From: an uncultured Clostridia bacterium
GTDB taxonomy: Bacteria; Bacillota; Clostridia; Oscillospirales; JAAYOS01
NCBI GenBank assembly: GCA_944387575.1
Contig: CALXFK010000097.1
Span: 1-34,490, forward strand
Direction of reading: 5' to 3'
DNA length: 34,490 bases
In this document: positions 24,121 to 30,068 of the stretch, piece by piece
Position numbering within the stretch: position 1 is the first letter of the stretch
Layout of the letters: each line of letters starts with the position of its first letter
Notes under the pieces: model-generated
What the model saw: only the letters and a program-made list of their open reading frames with translations
What the model was told of the DNA's origin: nothing
Database searches by the model: none
Program-made: the position numbers and the translations under genes

Positions 24121-24699
24121 ATGTCACGAAAAACGGCGTTCGTTTTTGCGGTCGCGATTGCCGCGTTTGCCGCAGTTTTCACCGGCTGCCGGCAGCAGGC
24201 GCAGACGCCGGAGGACGTCCTGCGGGACTGGTACGGCAAGAACCTGTTCATTTCGGAGGACGGCGGGTACTACTGGTCGAGCTCGCCGAGAGATATAGAG
24301 CCGGGCGGCAGCCTGCCGCAGACCGCGCTGCCGATTACCGACCTGTGCGAGCTTGAGGACGGAAGCGTGTCCGAAGTGTCGTTTGCGGCGGTGACCGATG
24401 AACTTTCTGTTTCAGCCGACGAGGCGGAGGTCGTGTGGCTGACCGGCGCGGACGGGGTGGAGTTCTCCCCGCACTACTGGATTGAGATATACCTCGACGG
24501 CGAGTGGTACTGCCTGAACGTGTACGCGGGGAGGTCCGGCGAGCGGATCGCGCTCGCGCCCGGAATTGAGCGGGAGGATTCGTTCGGGCTGAACGGCGAG
24601 TACCCGGCGGGGAAGTACCGGCTGATTGGGGAGTATTCCGCCTCCGGCGACCCGACCGGGCTCAGGTATCTGAGCGCGGAATTTGAAATAGCGGAATAG
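24121..24699 (+). CDS. Lipoprotein of unknown function, tandem copy 1
   Basis: The 192-residue protein has a lipoprotein signal (RKTAFVFAVAIAAFAAVFTG, Cys23), placing it outside the membrane. A short segment TPEDVLRDWYGKNLFISEDG follows. The C-terminal half (HYWIEIYLDGEWYCLNVYAG through YPAGKYRLIGEYSA and LSAEFEIAE) resembles a bacterial Ig-like fold of the Big_14 type, with the typical DGEWY and GKYRLIGE strands. Function is unknown; a surface binding role is likely. GGGAGGTG lies before the ATG. It sits between the HydS-type gene and the second DRTGG gene and is nearly duplicated by the next gene. Its placement inside a redox locus may be incidental insertion or a real functional link. Confidence 0.82.
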   Translation: MSRKTAFVFAVAIAAFAAVFTGCRQQAQTPEDVLRDWYGKNLFISEDGGYYWSSSPRDIEPGGSLPQTALPITDLCELEDGSVSEVSFAAVTDELSVSADEAEVVWLTGADGVEFSPHYWIEIYLDGEWYCLNVYAGRSGERIALAPGIEREDSFGLNGEYPAGKYRLIGEYSASGDPTGLRYLSAEFEIAE

Positions 24700-24717
24700 C
24701 GCGGGAGGTGTCGGAGT
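24673..24717 (+). repeat. Repeat unit boundary (copy of 24076-24120)
   Basis: These 45 bases, spanning the last codons of copy 1 and the ribosome site of copy 2, are identical to 24076-24120. The offset is exactly 597 bases, which is also the distance between the two start codons. They mark the period of the tandem duplication. Confidence 0.93.
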
Positions 24718-25296
24718 ATGTCACGAAAAACGGCGCTCGTTTTTGCGGTCGCGATTGCCGTGTTTGCCGCAGTTTTCACCGGCTGCCGGCAGCAGGCGCA
24801 GACGCCGGAGGACGTCCTGCGGGACTGGTACGGAAGACGCCTGTTCATCTCGGAGGACGGCGGGTACTACTGGTCGAGCTCGCCGGGAAATATCAATCCG
24901 GACACCGGCATGCCGTGGATGACGATTCCGCTTGTCGGGCTGTTTGAGCTTGAGGGCGGAGACGGGTCTGAAGTGTCGTTTGCGGCGGTAAATGAGGAGG
25001 TGTCCGTCTCCGATAGCGAGGTCGCGGTCGTGTGGCAGACCGGCGCGGAGAATATAAGCGCGGCGGTCGACTACTGGATTGAGATATACCTCGACGGCGA
25101 GTGGTACTGCCTGAATGCGGACGTCGCCACCTTCGGCGAGCGGAGCGAACTCGTGCCCGGCGTCGAGAGGGAGGACGCGTTCGCGCTGGACTACTACTAC
25201 CCGGCGGGGAAGTACCGGCTGATTGGCGATTACAGCCCGACCGGCGAGCCGACCGAGCACAAATATCTGAGCGCAGAATTTGAAATAGCGGGATAA
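24718..25296 (+). CDS. Lipoprotein of unknown function, tandem copy 2
   Basis: This is a 192-residue paralogue of the preceding gene, the same length with lipobox Cys23 and the same Ig-like C-terminal half (YWIEIYLDGEWYCLNADVAT, YPAGKYRLIGDYSP, LSAEFEIAG). The first about 50 residues and the strands around DGEWY are nearly identical between copies. Residues about 52-95 (NPDTGMPWMTIPLVGLFELE) and about 130-150 differ clearly, so the copies have diverged in specific stretches after an ancient duplication, or conversion keeps the ends alike. GGGAGGTG precedes the ATG, copied from the repeat boundary. A long inverted repeat follows at 25315. Confidence 0.82.
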   Translation: MSRKTALVFAVAIAVFAAVFTGCRQQAQTPEDVLRDWYGRRLFISEDGGYYWSSSPGNINPDTGMPWMTIPLVGLFELEGGDGSEVSFAAVNEEVSVSDSEVAVVWQTGAENISAAVDYWIEIYLDGEWYCLNADVATFGERSELVPGVEREDAFALDYYYPAGKYRLIGDYSPTGEPTEHKYLSAEFEIAG

Positions 25297-25314
25297 GTGC
25301 CTGAGTGCCGCGAA

Positions 25315-25359
25315 ACCGTGCGGGTGCGGGAACAGGAATTTGTGCCGCACCCGCACGGT
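25315..25359 (+). other. Long perfect inverted repeat between lipoprotein 2 and the second DRTGG gene
   Basis: Bases 25315-25329 and 25345-25359 form a perfect 15-bp GC-rich stem around a 15-base loop, 19 bases after the lipoprotein stop. No T-run follows on either strand. It could stabilise or partly terminate the upstream mRNA or be a palindromic protein site. Confidence 0.6.
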
Positions 25360-25409
25360 GCGAAGTGAGGAGCGAAACTGTTGGAAAACGTCGAAAAGGA
25401 GGGTGAGAT

Positions 25410-25751
25410 ATGAAGGTAAACGAGCTTGCGGAAGGGCTGTCGCTCGAGTGTCTGTACGAGGGCGACGGCGAAAGAGAGGTCGAGGGCTGCTACTGCGGCG
25501 ACCTGCTGAGCTGGGTCATGGGCAGGGCGAGCGCGGGCGATGCGTGGGTGACGATAATGTCGAACGTCAACGTGGCGGCGGTCGCCGCGCTTGCGGATGT
25601 GGCGTGCGTGATACTCGCGGAGGGCGTGGAGCCGGACGAGGCGCTGCGCGGTCGGTTCGAGAGGCTGGACTGCGCGGTGTTCCGCAGCGGTATGGCGGCG
25701 TATGAGCTCGCATGGAGGATACACGGACTGCTTGAGGGGCGGCAGGAATGA
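25410..25751 (+). CDS. DRTGG domain protein (second copy)
   Basis: The 113-residue single DRTGG-like domain is related in layout to the first copy: MKVNELAEGLSLECLYEGDG, then GCYCGDLLSWVMGRASAGDA and CVILAEGVEPDEALRGRFER, with a C-terminal helix. It carries three extra Cys/Tyr residues near 27-30 (GCYCGD), typical of the variant next to PHP proteins in clostridial hydrogenase loci. Function is unknown; a ligand-binding or signalling role is inferred from context. AAAGGAGGG lies before the ATG. It overlaps the PHP gene by four bases (ATGA), indicating coupled translation. Confidence 0.85.
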   Translation: MKVNELAEGLSLECLYEGDGEREVEGCYCGDLLSWVMGRASAGDAWVTIMSNVNVAAVAALADVACVILAEGVEPDEALRGRFERLDCAVFRSGMAAYELAWRIHGLLEGRQE

Positions 25752-26485
25752 GGGTGGCGTACGACCTCCACCTTCACTCCTGCCTCTCTCCGTGTGGGTC
25801 GGACGACATGACCCCTGCGAACATCGCCGCGATGGCGGCGCTTGCGGGGTACTCGCTCATCGCGCTTACCGACCACAATACCACACGCAACTGCCGCGCG
25901 GCAGCCGCAGCCGCCGAGGAGAACGGGCTTGCGTTCGTTCCGGGAATGGAGCTCACAACCGCGGAGGAGGCGCACATCCTCTGCCTGTTCCGGTCGGTGG
26001 AGGCGGCGGAGGAGTTCGGGAAATACGTCTACGAGCGGCTGCCCGACGTGAAGAACCGCCCGGAGTTTTTCGGAAACCAGTACATAATGAACGAGCTCGA
26101 CGAGGTGACCGGTGAGGAGCCGCGGCTGCTGCTCTCCGCGACCGGTATCGGGACGTACGACGCCGCCGCGCTCGTGCGGGAGTTCGACGGGGTGGCGCTG
26201 CCCGCGCATATCGACCGGGACAGCTTCTCGATAATTTCGAACCTCGGTTTTTACGACGAGCGGATGGGCTTCGGCGCGGTCGAGCTGAGCCGAACCGCAA
26301 ATGTGCGCGAGCTGTACGAGCTGCACAGCCAGCTGCGCGGGATGGGCTGCATATTCAACTCGGACGCGCATTCGCTCGAGGCTATGCCCGACCCGGAGCA
26401 CACGCTCGAGCTAGAGGAGCTGAGCGCGGCTGCGGTGGTGGATGCTATTGCCGCGGGAAGGCTCAGCGAGCGCATAGAAATCTGA
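25748..26485 (+). CDS. PHP domain phosphoesterase (TrpH/YciV-like)
   Basis: The 245-residue protein is a PHP-superfamily metal-dependent phosphoesterase. The metal motifs are present: YDLHLHSCLSPCGSDDMTP (His7, His9), LIALTDHNTTRN (Asp and His), the Glu in FVPGMELTTAEE, the His in AEEAHILCLF, the His in ALPAHIDRD, and the C-terminal FNSDAHSLEA. Related enzymes (TrpH, RnaseAM) hydrolyse 5'-nucleoside monophosphates, pAp or short RNAs. The LSPCGSDDMTP variant is recurrent next to clostridial hydrogenase genes. The substrate here is unknown. It is translated by coupling to DRTGG copy 2 and is the last gene before a terminator-like hairpin and the nuoE promoter. Confidence 0.9.
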   Translation: MRVAYDLHLHSCLSPCGSDDMTPANIAAMAALAGYSLIALTDHNTTRNCRAAAAAAEENGLAFVPGMELTTAEEAHILCLFRSVEAAEEFGKYVYERLPDVKNRPEFFGNQYIMNELDEVTGEEPRLLLSATGIGTYDAAALVREFDGVALPAHIDRDSFSIISNLGFYDERMGFGAVELSRTANVRELYELHSQLRGMGCIFNSDAHSLEAMPDPEHTLELEELSAAAVVDAIAAGRLSERIEI

Positions 26486-26517
26486 AAATCAGGGCTTGAA
26501 AATACAAAAAATTGTAG

Positions 26518-26540
26518 TATCTGCCGAAGGTAGATATTTT
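26518..26540 (+). terminator. Weak intrinsic terminator after the PHP gene
   Basis: An 8-bp stem (26518-26525 with 26529-26536, one G-T pair, loop GAA) is followed by TTTT. It sits 32 bases past the PHP stop and just before a new promoter, so the locus may be at least two transcription units. Confidence 0.5.
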
Positions 26541-26553
26541 GCTGAAAAAGCAG

Positions 26554-26582
26554 TGGAAAAAGCTGTGCTTCGATGCTATAAT
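26554..26582 (+). promoter_or_regulatory. Promoter of the HydABC operon
   Basis: TGGAAA (26554-26559), a 17-bp spacer and a perfect TATAAT (26577-26582) lie 69 bases before nuoE. The AT-rich interval also contains small hairpins (TCTGC...GCAGA near 26600). I looked for a Rex palindrome and did not find one. Confidence 0.68.
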
Positions 26583-26650
26583 ATTTAACGTTGAGATTTG
26601 TCTGCATATGAAGCAGATGTATGCACGCGCAATTATAAGGAGGTTTTGAA

Positions 26651-27145
26651 ATGCCCAATACCAAGACGTTGGTGAGCTTCAGGGGTACGCCTGAGCAGGA
26701 GGCGGAGCTCCGGAAGTTCATCGAACAAACCAAGGACGAGCCCGGCTCGACCATGCCCATAATGCAGAAGGCGCAGGAGATATATGGGTATCTGCCCGAA
26801 GAGGTGCAGATAATCATAGCTGAGGCGACCGGGGTCCCGCTCACCGAGATCTACGGAATAGCGACCTTCTACGCCCAGTTCTCGCTGAACCCGAAGGGTG
26901 AGATCCAGGTGAGCGTATGTCTCGGTACTGCCTGCTACGTCAAGGGCTCGGGCGACGTGCTCGAACGTGTCGTAAAGAAGCTTGGTTGTGAGGCAGGCTC
27001 GATTACCGCCGATGGGCGCTTCTCGGTTGATGCAACGAGGTGCGTCGGCGCGTGCGGACTTGCTCCTGTCATGATAGTGAACGGCGAGGTCTACGGTCGT
27101 ATCAAGCCGGATGAGGTTGATGCGATCCTCGAGAAGTACATGTAA
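26651..27145 (+). CDS. hydC: NuoE-type [2Fe-2S] subunit of NAD-linked hydrogenase (HydC)
   Basis: The 164-residue protein is a complete NuoE homologue: an N-terminal helical bundle (MPIMQKAQEIYGYLPEEVQI, EATGVPLTEIYGIATFYAQF) and a thioredoxin-fold [2Fe-2S] domain with all four ligands, C90 and C95 in CLGTAC and C131 and C135 in CVGAC. In trimeric [FeFe] hydrogenases this subunit (HydC) passes electrons between the NuoF-like subunit and the rest of the complex. AAGGAGG lies before the ATG. It heads the HydC-ATPase-ferredoxin-HydB-HydA run. Confidence 0.95.
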   Translation: MPNTKTLVSFRGTPEQEAELRKFIEQTKDEPGSTMPIMQKAQEIYGYLPEEVQIIIAEATGVPLTEIYGIATFYAQFSLNPKGEIQVSVCLGTACYVKGSGDVLERVVKKLGCEAGSITADGRFSVDATRCVGACGLAPVMIVNGEVYGRIKPDEVDAILEKYM

Positions 27146-27159
27146 GGTCTGGCGCCGCC

Positions 27160-27705
27160 ATGAAGGAGATCTCACTAAATCTGCTCGATATTGCGCAGAA
27201 CTCGGTTTCTGCCGGAGCGACATTGATAGAGCTCACGGTGCGCGAGTCGCAGGCTGAGGACATCGTGCTGATGAGTGTCGCGGACAATGGCAAGGGGATG
27301 AGCCCCGAGTTTCTCGCGCGGGTGACCGACCCATTCACCACCACCCGCACCACCCGTCCGGTGGGCATGGGGCTTCCGCTTCTGAAGATGGAGGCGGAGA
27401 TGACCGGTGGGGGGCTGGAGATAAAAAGCGAGCTTGGGCGCGGGACGACGGTAACCGCCACCTTCCGCCGCTCGCATATCGACACGCCGCCGCTCGGCGA
27501 CCTGAAGGGAACGGTGGTCACGCTTGTGCAGGGCAGTCCGGATATCGACTTTGTCTATCGCCGTGAGACCGACCTGGGGCAGTTCGTGCTCTCGACAAGG
27601 GAGATGCGCGAGCAGCTCGGTGGGGTCCCGCTCGACGAGCCGGAGGTTCTCGCGTGGATAGGCGAGTATATCGAGGAAAACGAGCAGAGCCTGCAGGGTG
27701 AGTAA
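27160..27705 (+). CDS. Histidine-kinase-like ATP-binding protein without phosphoacceptor domain
   Basis: The 181-residue protein is a GHKL/HATPase_c domain by itself. The N-box is LLDIAQNSVSAGATLIEL (8-25), G1 is VADNGKGM (47-54), an F/lid region DPFTTTRTTRPVGMGLPLLK follows, and the last box is GRGTTVTATF. There is no HisKA or sensor domain, and the C-terminal 60 residues (from about 121) carry a separate small acidic region. A like-sized ATPase is regularly found between nuoE and the ferredoxin gene in clostridial hydrogenase operons. Its substrate is not known. It starts 14 bases after nuoE. Confidence 0.88.
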   Translation: MKEISLNLLDIAQNSVSAGATLIELTVRESQAEDIVLMSVADNGKGMSPEFLARVTDPFTTTRTTRPVGMGLPLLKMEAEMTGGGLEIKSELGRGTTVTATFRRSHIDTPPLGDLKGTVVTLVQGSPDIDFVYRRETDLGQFVLSTREMREQLGGVPLDEPEVLAWIGEYIEENEQSLQGE

Positions 27706-27733
27706 GGCGCATTCCGGCGGGGGCACCGCCGGC

Positions 27734-27765
27734 TCCGTGTAACGACTAATCCGTGTAACGACTAA
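27734..27765 (+). repeat. Two direct tandem copies of a 16-bp sequence
   Basis: TCCGTGTAACGACTAA occurs twice head to tail (27734-27749 and 27750-27765) in the 177-base gap between the ATPase and ferredoxin genes. Nothing else was recognised there; the gap is unusually long for this otherwise tight operon. Confidence 0.92.
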
Positions 27766-27882
27766 TATGGCAACCGCTCGCCACTTAACAGAGCGGCAGC
27801 ACGGCGCAAGACCGGTTTCCGTCCGCCGCTGACGGGAACTGCATGGCTGCGCCGGTGCGACAGCGGCAGATAGGAGAATACA

Positions 27883-28254
27883 ATGGCTAAAAGCATAGCT
27901 GAGCTGAAGGCTATACGTGATCGTATGCAGGCGCAGATGAACCTGCGCAAGGACGACGGGGACAGCATCCGCGTCGTGGTGGGCATGGCGACCTGCGGTA
28001 TCGCGGCGGGCGCGCGTCCGGTTCTTGCAGCAATAGTGGACGAGGTCGGCAAGCGTGAGCTTGCGGACGTCAAGATAAGCCAGACCGGCTGTATCGGCGT
28101 TTGCCGTCTCGAGCCGATAGTTGAGGTTTTCGAGCCGGGCAAGGAGAAGGTAACATATGTCAATATGACCGAGGACAAGGCGCGCCGCATGGTAAGCGAG
28201 CATCTTGTAAATCACCGTGTGGTGTCCGAGTACACCATCGGCGCGGCTGAGTAA
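27883..28254 (+). CDS. Thioredoxin-fold ferredoxin-like protein with three Cys
   Basis: The 123-residue protein resembles the [2Fe-2S] thioredoxin-like ferredoxin domain of NuoE and NuoF. RVVVGMATCGIAAGARPVLA is the first ligand loop and ISQTGCIGVCRLEPIVEVF the second. Only three Cys exist: C38, C70 and C74. The second Cys of the usual C-x4-C is Gly43, so the cluster would need a non-Cys ligand or be absent. The N-terminal helix (about 1-25) is a small extension. GGAG lies before the ATG. It is 12 bases before the hydB gene, and proteins of this form recur at that place in trimeric hydrogenase operons. Its role in electron transfer is inferred. Confidence 0.87.
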   Translation: MAKSIAELKAIRDRMQAQMNLRKDDGDSIRVVVGMATCGIAAGARPVLAAIVDEVGKRELADVKISQTGCIGVCRLEPIVEVFEPGKEKVTYVNMTEDKARRMVSEHLVNHRVVSEYTIGAAE

Positions 28255-28266
28255 GGGGGAAGAGAG

Positions 28267-30054
28267 ATGAATTTTGCGAGAGCACATATACTCGTCTGCG
28301 GCGGTACAGGCTGCACCTCTTCCAAGAGCCCCGAGATAATCGCCGAGTTCGAGTCCCGCCTCAAGGAGAACGGGCTTGCCGATGAGATAAAGGTCGTGCA
28401 GACCGGCTGCTTCGGTCTCTGCGCGCTCGGTCCGATAGTCGTCGTCTACCCGGAGGGCATCTACTACTGCCAGGTCAAGGTGGAGGACGTCGAGGAGATA
28501 GTCAGGGAGCACATGCTCAAGGGGCGCGTCGTGGAGCGCCTGCTTTACAAGGAGAGCGAGGAGGTCAGCGAATCGCTCAACGACACCGACTTCTACAAGA
28601 AGCAGACCCGTATCGCGCTGCGTAACTGCGGCGTTATCGACCCGGAGAATATCGACGAGTACATCGCTTACGACGGATACCAGGCTCTTGCCAAGTGCCT
28701 GACCGAGTACACTCCGCAGCAGGTCATCGACCTTGTGAGCGCGAGCGGACTTCGCGGGCGCGGCGGCGCCGGCTTCCCGACCGGGCGCAAGTGGCAGTTT
28801 GCGGCGGTCGAGAAGGGACCGGTCAAGTACGTCTGCTGCAACGCCGATGAGGGCGACCCGGGCGCGTTCATGGACCGTTCGGTGCTCGAGGGCGACCCGC
28901 ACAGCGTGCTCGAGGCGATGACCATTGCCGGTTACGCAATCGGTTCCAGCCAGGGTTACATCTATGTCCGTGCCGAGTACCCGATAGCGGTTCAGCGTCT
29001 GAAGAAGGCGGTTGAGCAGTCCCGTGAGTACGGGTTCCTCGGAAAGAACATATTCGATTCCGGATTTGACTTTGATATAGACGTCCGTCTCGGCGCAGGC
29101 GCGTTCGTCTGCGGCGAGGAGACCGCGCTTATGACCTCGATAGAGGGTCACCGCGGCGAGCCGCGTCCGCGTCCGCCGTTCCCGGCGGTCAAGGGTCTGT
29201 TCGGCGTGCCGACCATCCTCAACAACGTCGAGACCTATGCGAATATCCCGTGGATACTCGTCCACGGACCGGAGAAGTTCGCCGAGATGGGTTCGGGCGC
29301 GTCGAAGGGCACCAAGGTCTTCGCGCTCGGTGGCAAGATAAAGAATACCGGTCTTGTCGAGATACCGATGGGCACTCCGCTCCGTCAGGTCATCGAGGAC
29401 ATCGGCGGCGGCTGCCCGAACGGGAAGAAGTTCAAGGCTGCGCAGACAGGCGGACCTTCCGGCGGCTGCATCCCCGCTTCGCTCATCGACACTCCGCTCG
29501 ATTATGAGAGCATGGCGGCAATCGGTTCGATAATCGGTTCCGGCGGACTTATCGTCATGGACGAGGACAACTGCATGGTCGACATCGCGAAGTTCTTCCT
29601 CGAGTTCCCCGTCGACGAGAGCTGCGGAAAGTGCTCGCCCTGCCGTATCGGCACCCGCCGCATGCTCGAGATACTCAATAAGATAACTTCCGGTCAGGGC
29701 ACGCTCGAGGATATCGACACCCTCGAGGAGCTCTGCAACCACGTCAAGAACAACTCCCTGTGCGGACTGGGTCAGACCGCGCCGAACCCGGTGCTGTCCA
29801 CCCTTCGCTACTTCCGCGACGAGTATATCGCCCACGTTGTGGACAAGAAGTGCCCGGCGGGAGTGTGCAAGGCGCTGCTCAACTACTCCATCGACCCGGA
29901 GAAGTGCAAGGGCTGCACGCTCTGCGCTCGTAACTGCCCGGTCGGCGCTATCACCGGTTCGGTGCGGCAGCCGCATGAGATTGACAAGTCCAAGTGCATA
30001 AAGTGCGGCGCCTGCATTGAGAAGTGCAAGTTCGACGCCATATACAAGGCGTAA
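28267..30054 (+). CDS. hydB: NuoF-type NAD(H)-binding flavoprotein subunit of [FeFe] hydrogenase (HydB)
   Basis: The 595-residue protein has three parts. Residues 1-90 form a thioredoxin-fold [2Fe-2S] domain (C11, C16, C48, C52). The central NuoF module contains the FMN/NADH motif GLRGRGGAGFPTGRKW (161-176), CNADEGDPGAFMDR, and the [4Fe-4S] motif ESCGKCSPCRIGTRRM. The C-terminus adds two [4Fe-4S] ferredoxin motifs (CKGCTLCARNCP and CIKCGACIEKC). This is the layout of HydB in electron-bifurcating hydrogenases, where it takes electrons from NADH and reduced ferredoxin. GGGGGA lies before the ATG. It is 14 bases upstream of hydA. Bifurcation is predicted from the subunit set and cannot be proven here. 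Confidence 0.96.
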   Translation: MNFARAHILVCGGTGCTSSKSPEIIAEFESRLKENGLADEIKVVQTGCFGLCALGPIVVVYPEGIYYCQVKVEDVEEIVREHMLKGRVVERLLYKESEEVSESLNDTDFYKKQTRIALRNCGVIDPENIDEYIAYDGYQALAKCLTEYTPQQVIDLVSASGLRGRGGAGFPTGRKWQFAAVEKGPVKYVCCNADEGDPGAFMDRSVLEGDPHSVLEAMTIAGYAIGSSQGYIYVRAEYPIAVQRLKKAVEQSREYGFLGKNIFDSGFDFDIDVRLGAGAFVCGEETALMTSIEGHRGEPRPRPPFPAVKGLFGVPTILNNVETYANIPWILVHGPEKFAEMGSGASKGTKVFALGGKIKNTGLVEIPMGTPLRQVIEDIGGGCPNGKKFKAAQTGGPSGGCIPASLIDTPLDYESMAAIGSIIGSGGLIVMDEDNCMVDIAKFFLEFPVDESCGKCSPCRIGTRRMLEILNKITSGQGTLEDIDTLEELCNHVKNNSLCGLGQTAPNPVLSTLRYFRDEYIAHVVDKKCPAGVCKALLNYSIDPEKCKGCTLCARNCPVGAITGSVRQPHEIDKSKCIKCGACIEKCKFDAIYKA

Positions 30055-30068
30055 GGAGGATAATGTAA

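Noticed and set aside
24001-25400. Mobile element as cause of the lipoprotein duplication
   Set aside because: There is no transposase, no terminal inverted repeats and no target duplication; simple tandem duplication explains the 597-base period.
26486-26650. Rex (NADH-responsive) operator before the HydABC operon
   Set aside because: TTAACG occurs near 26586, but no TTGTTAA-type palindrome with a matching half site was found.
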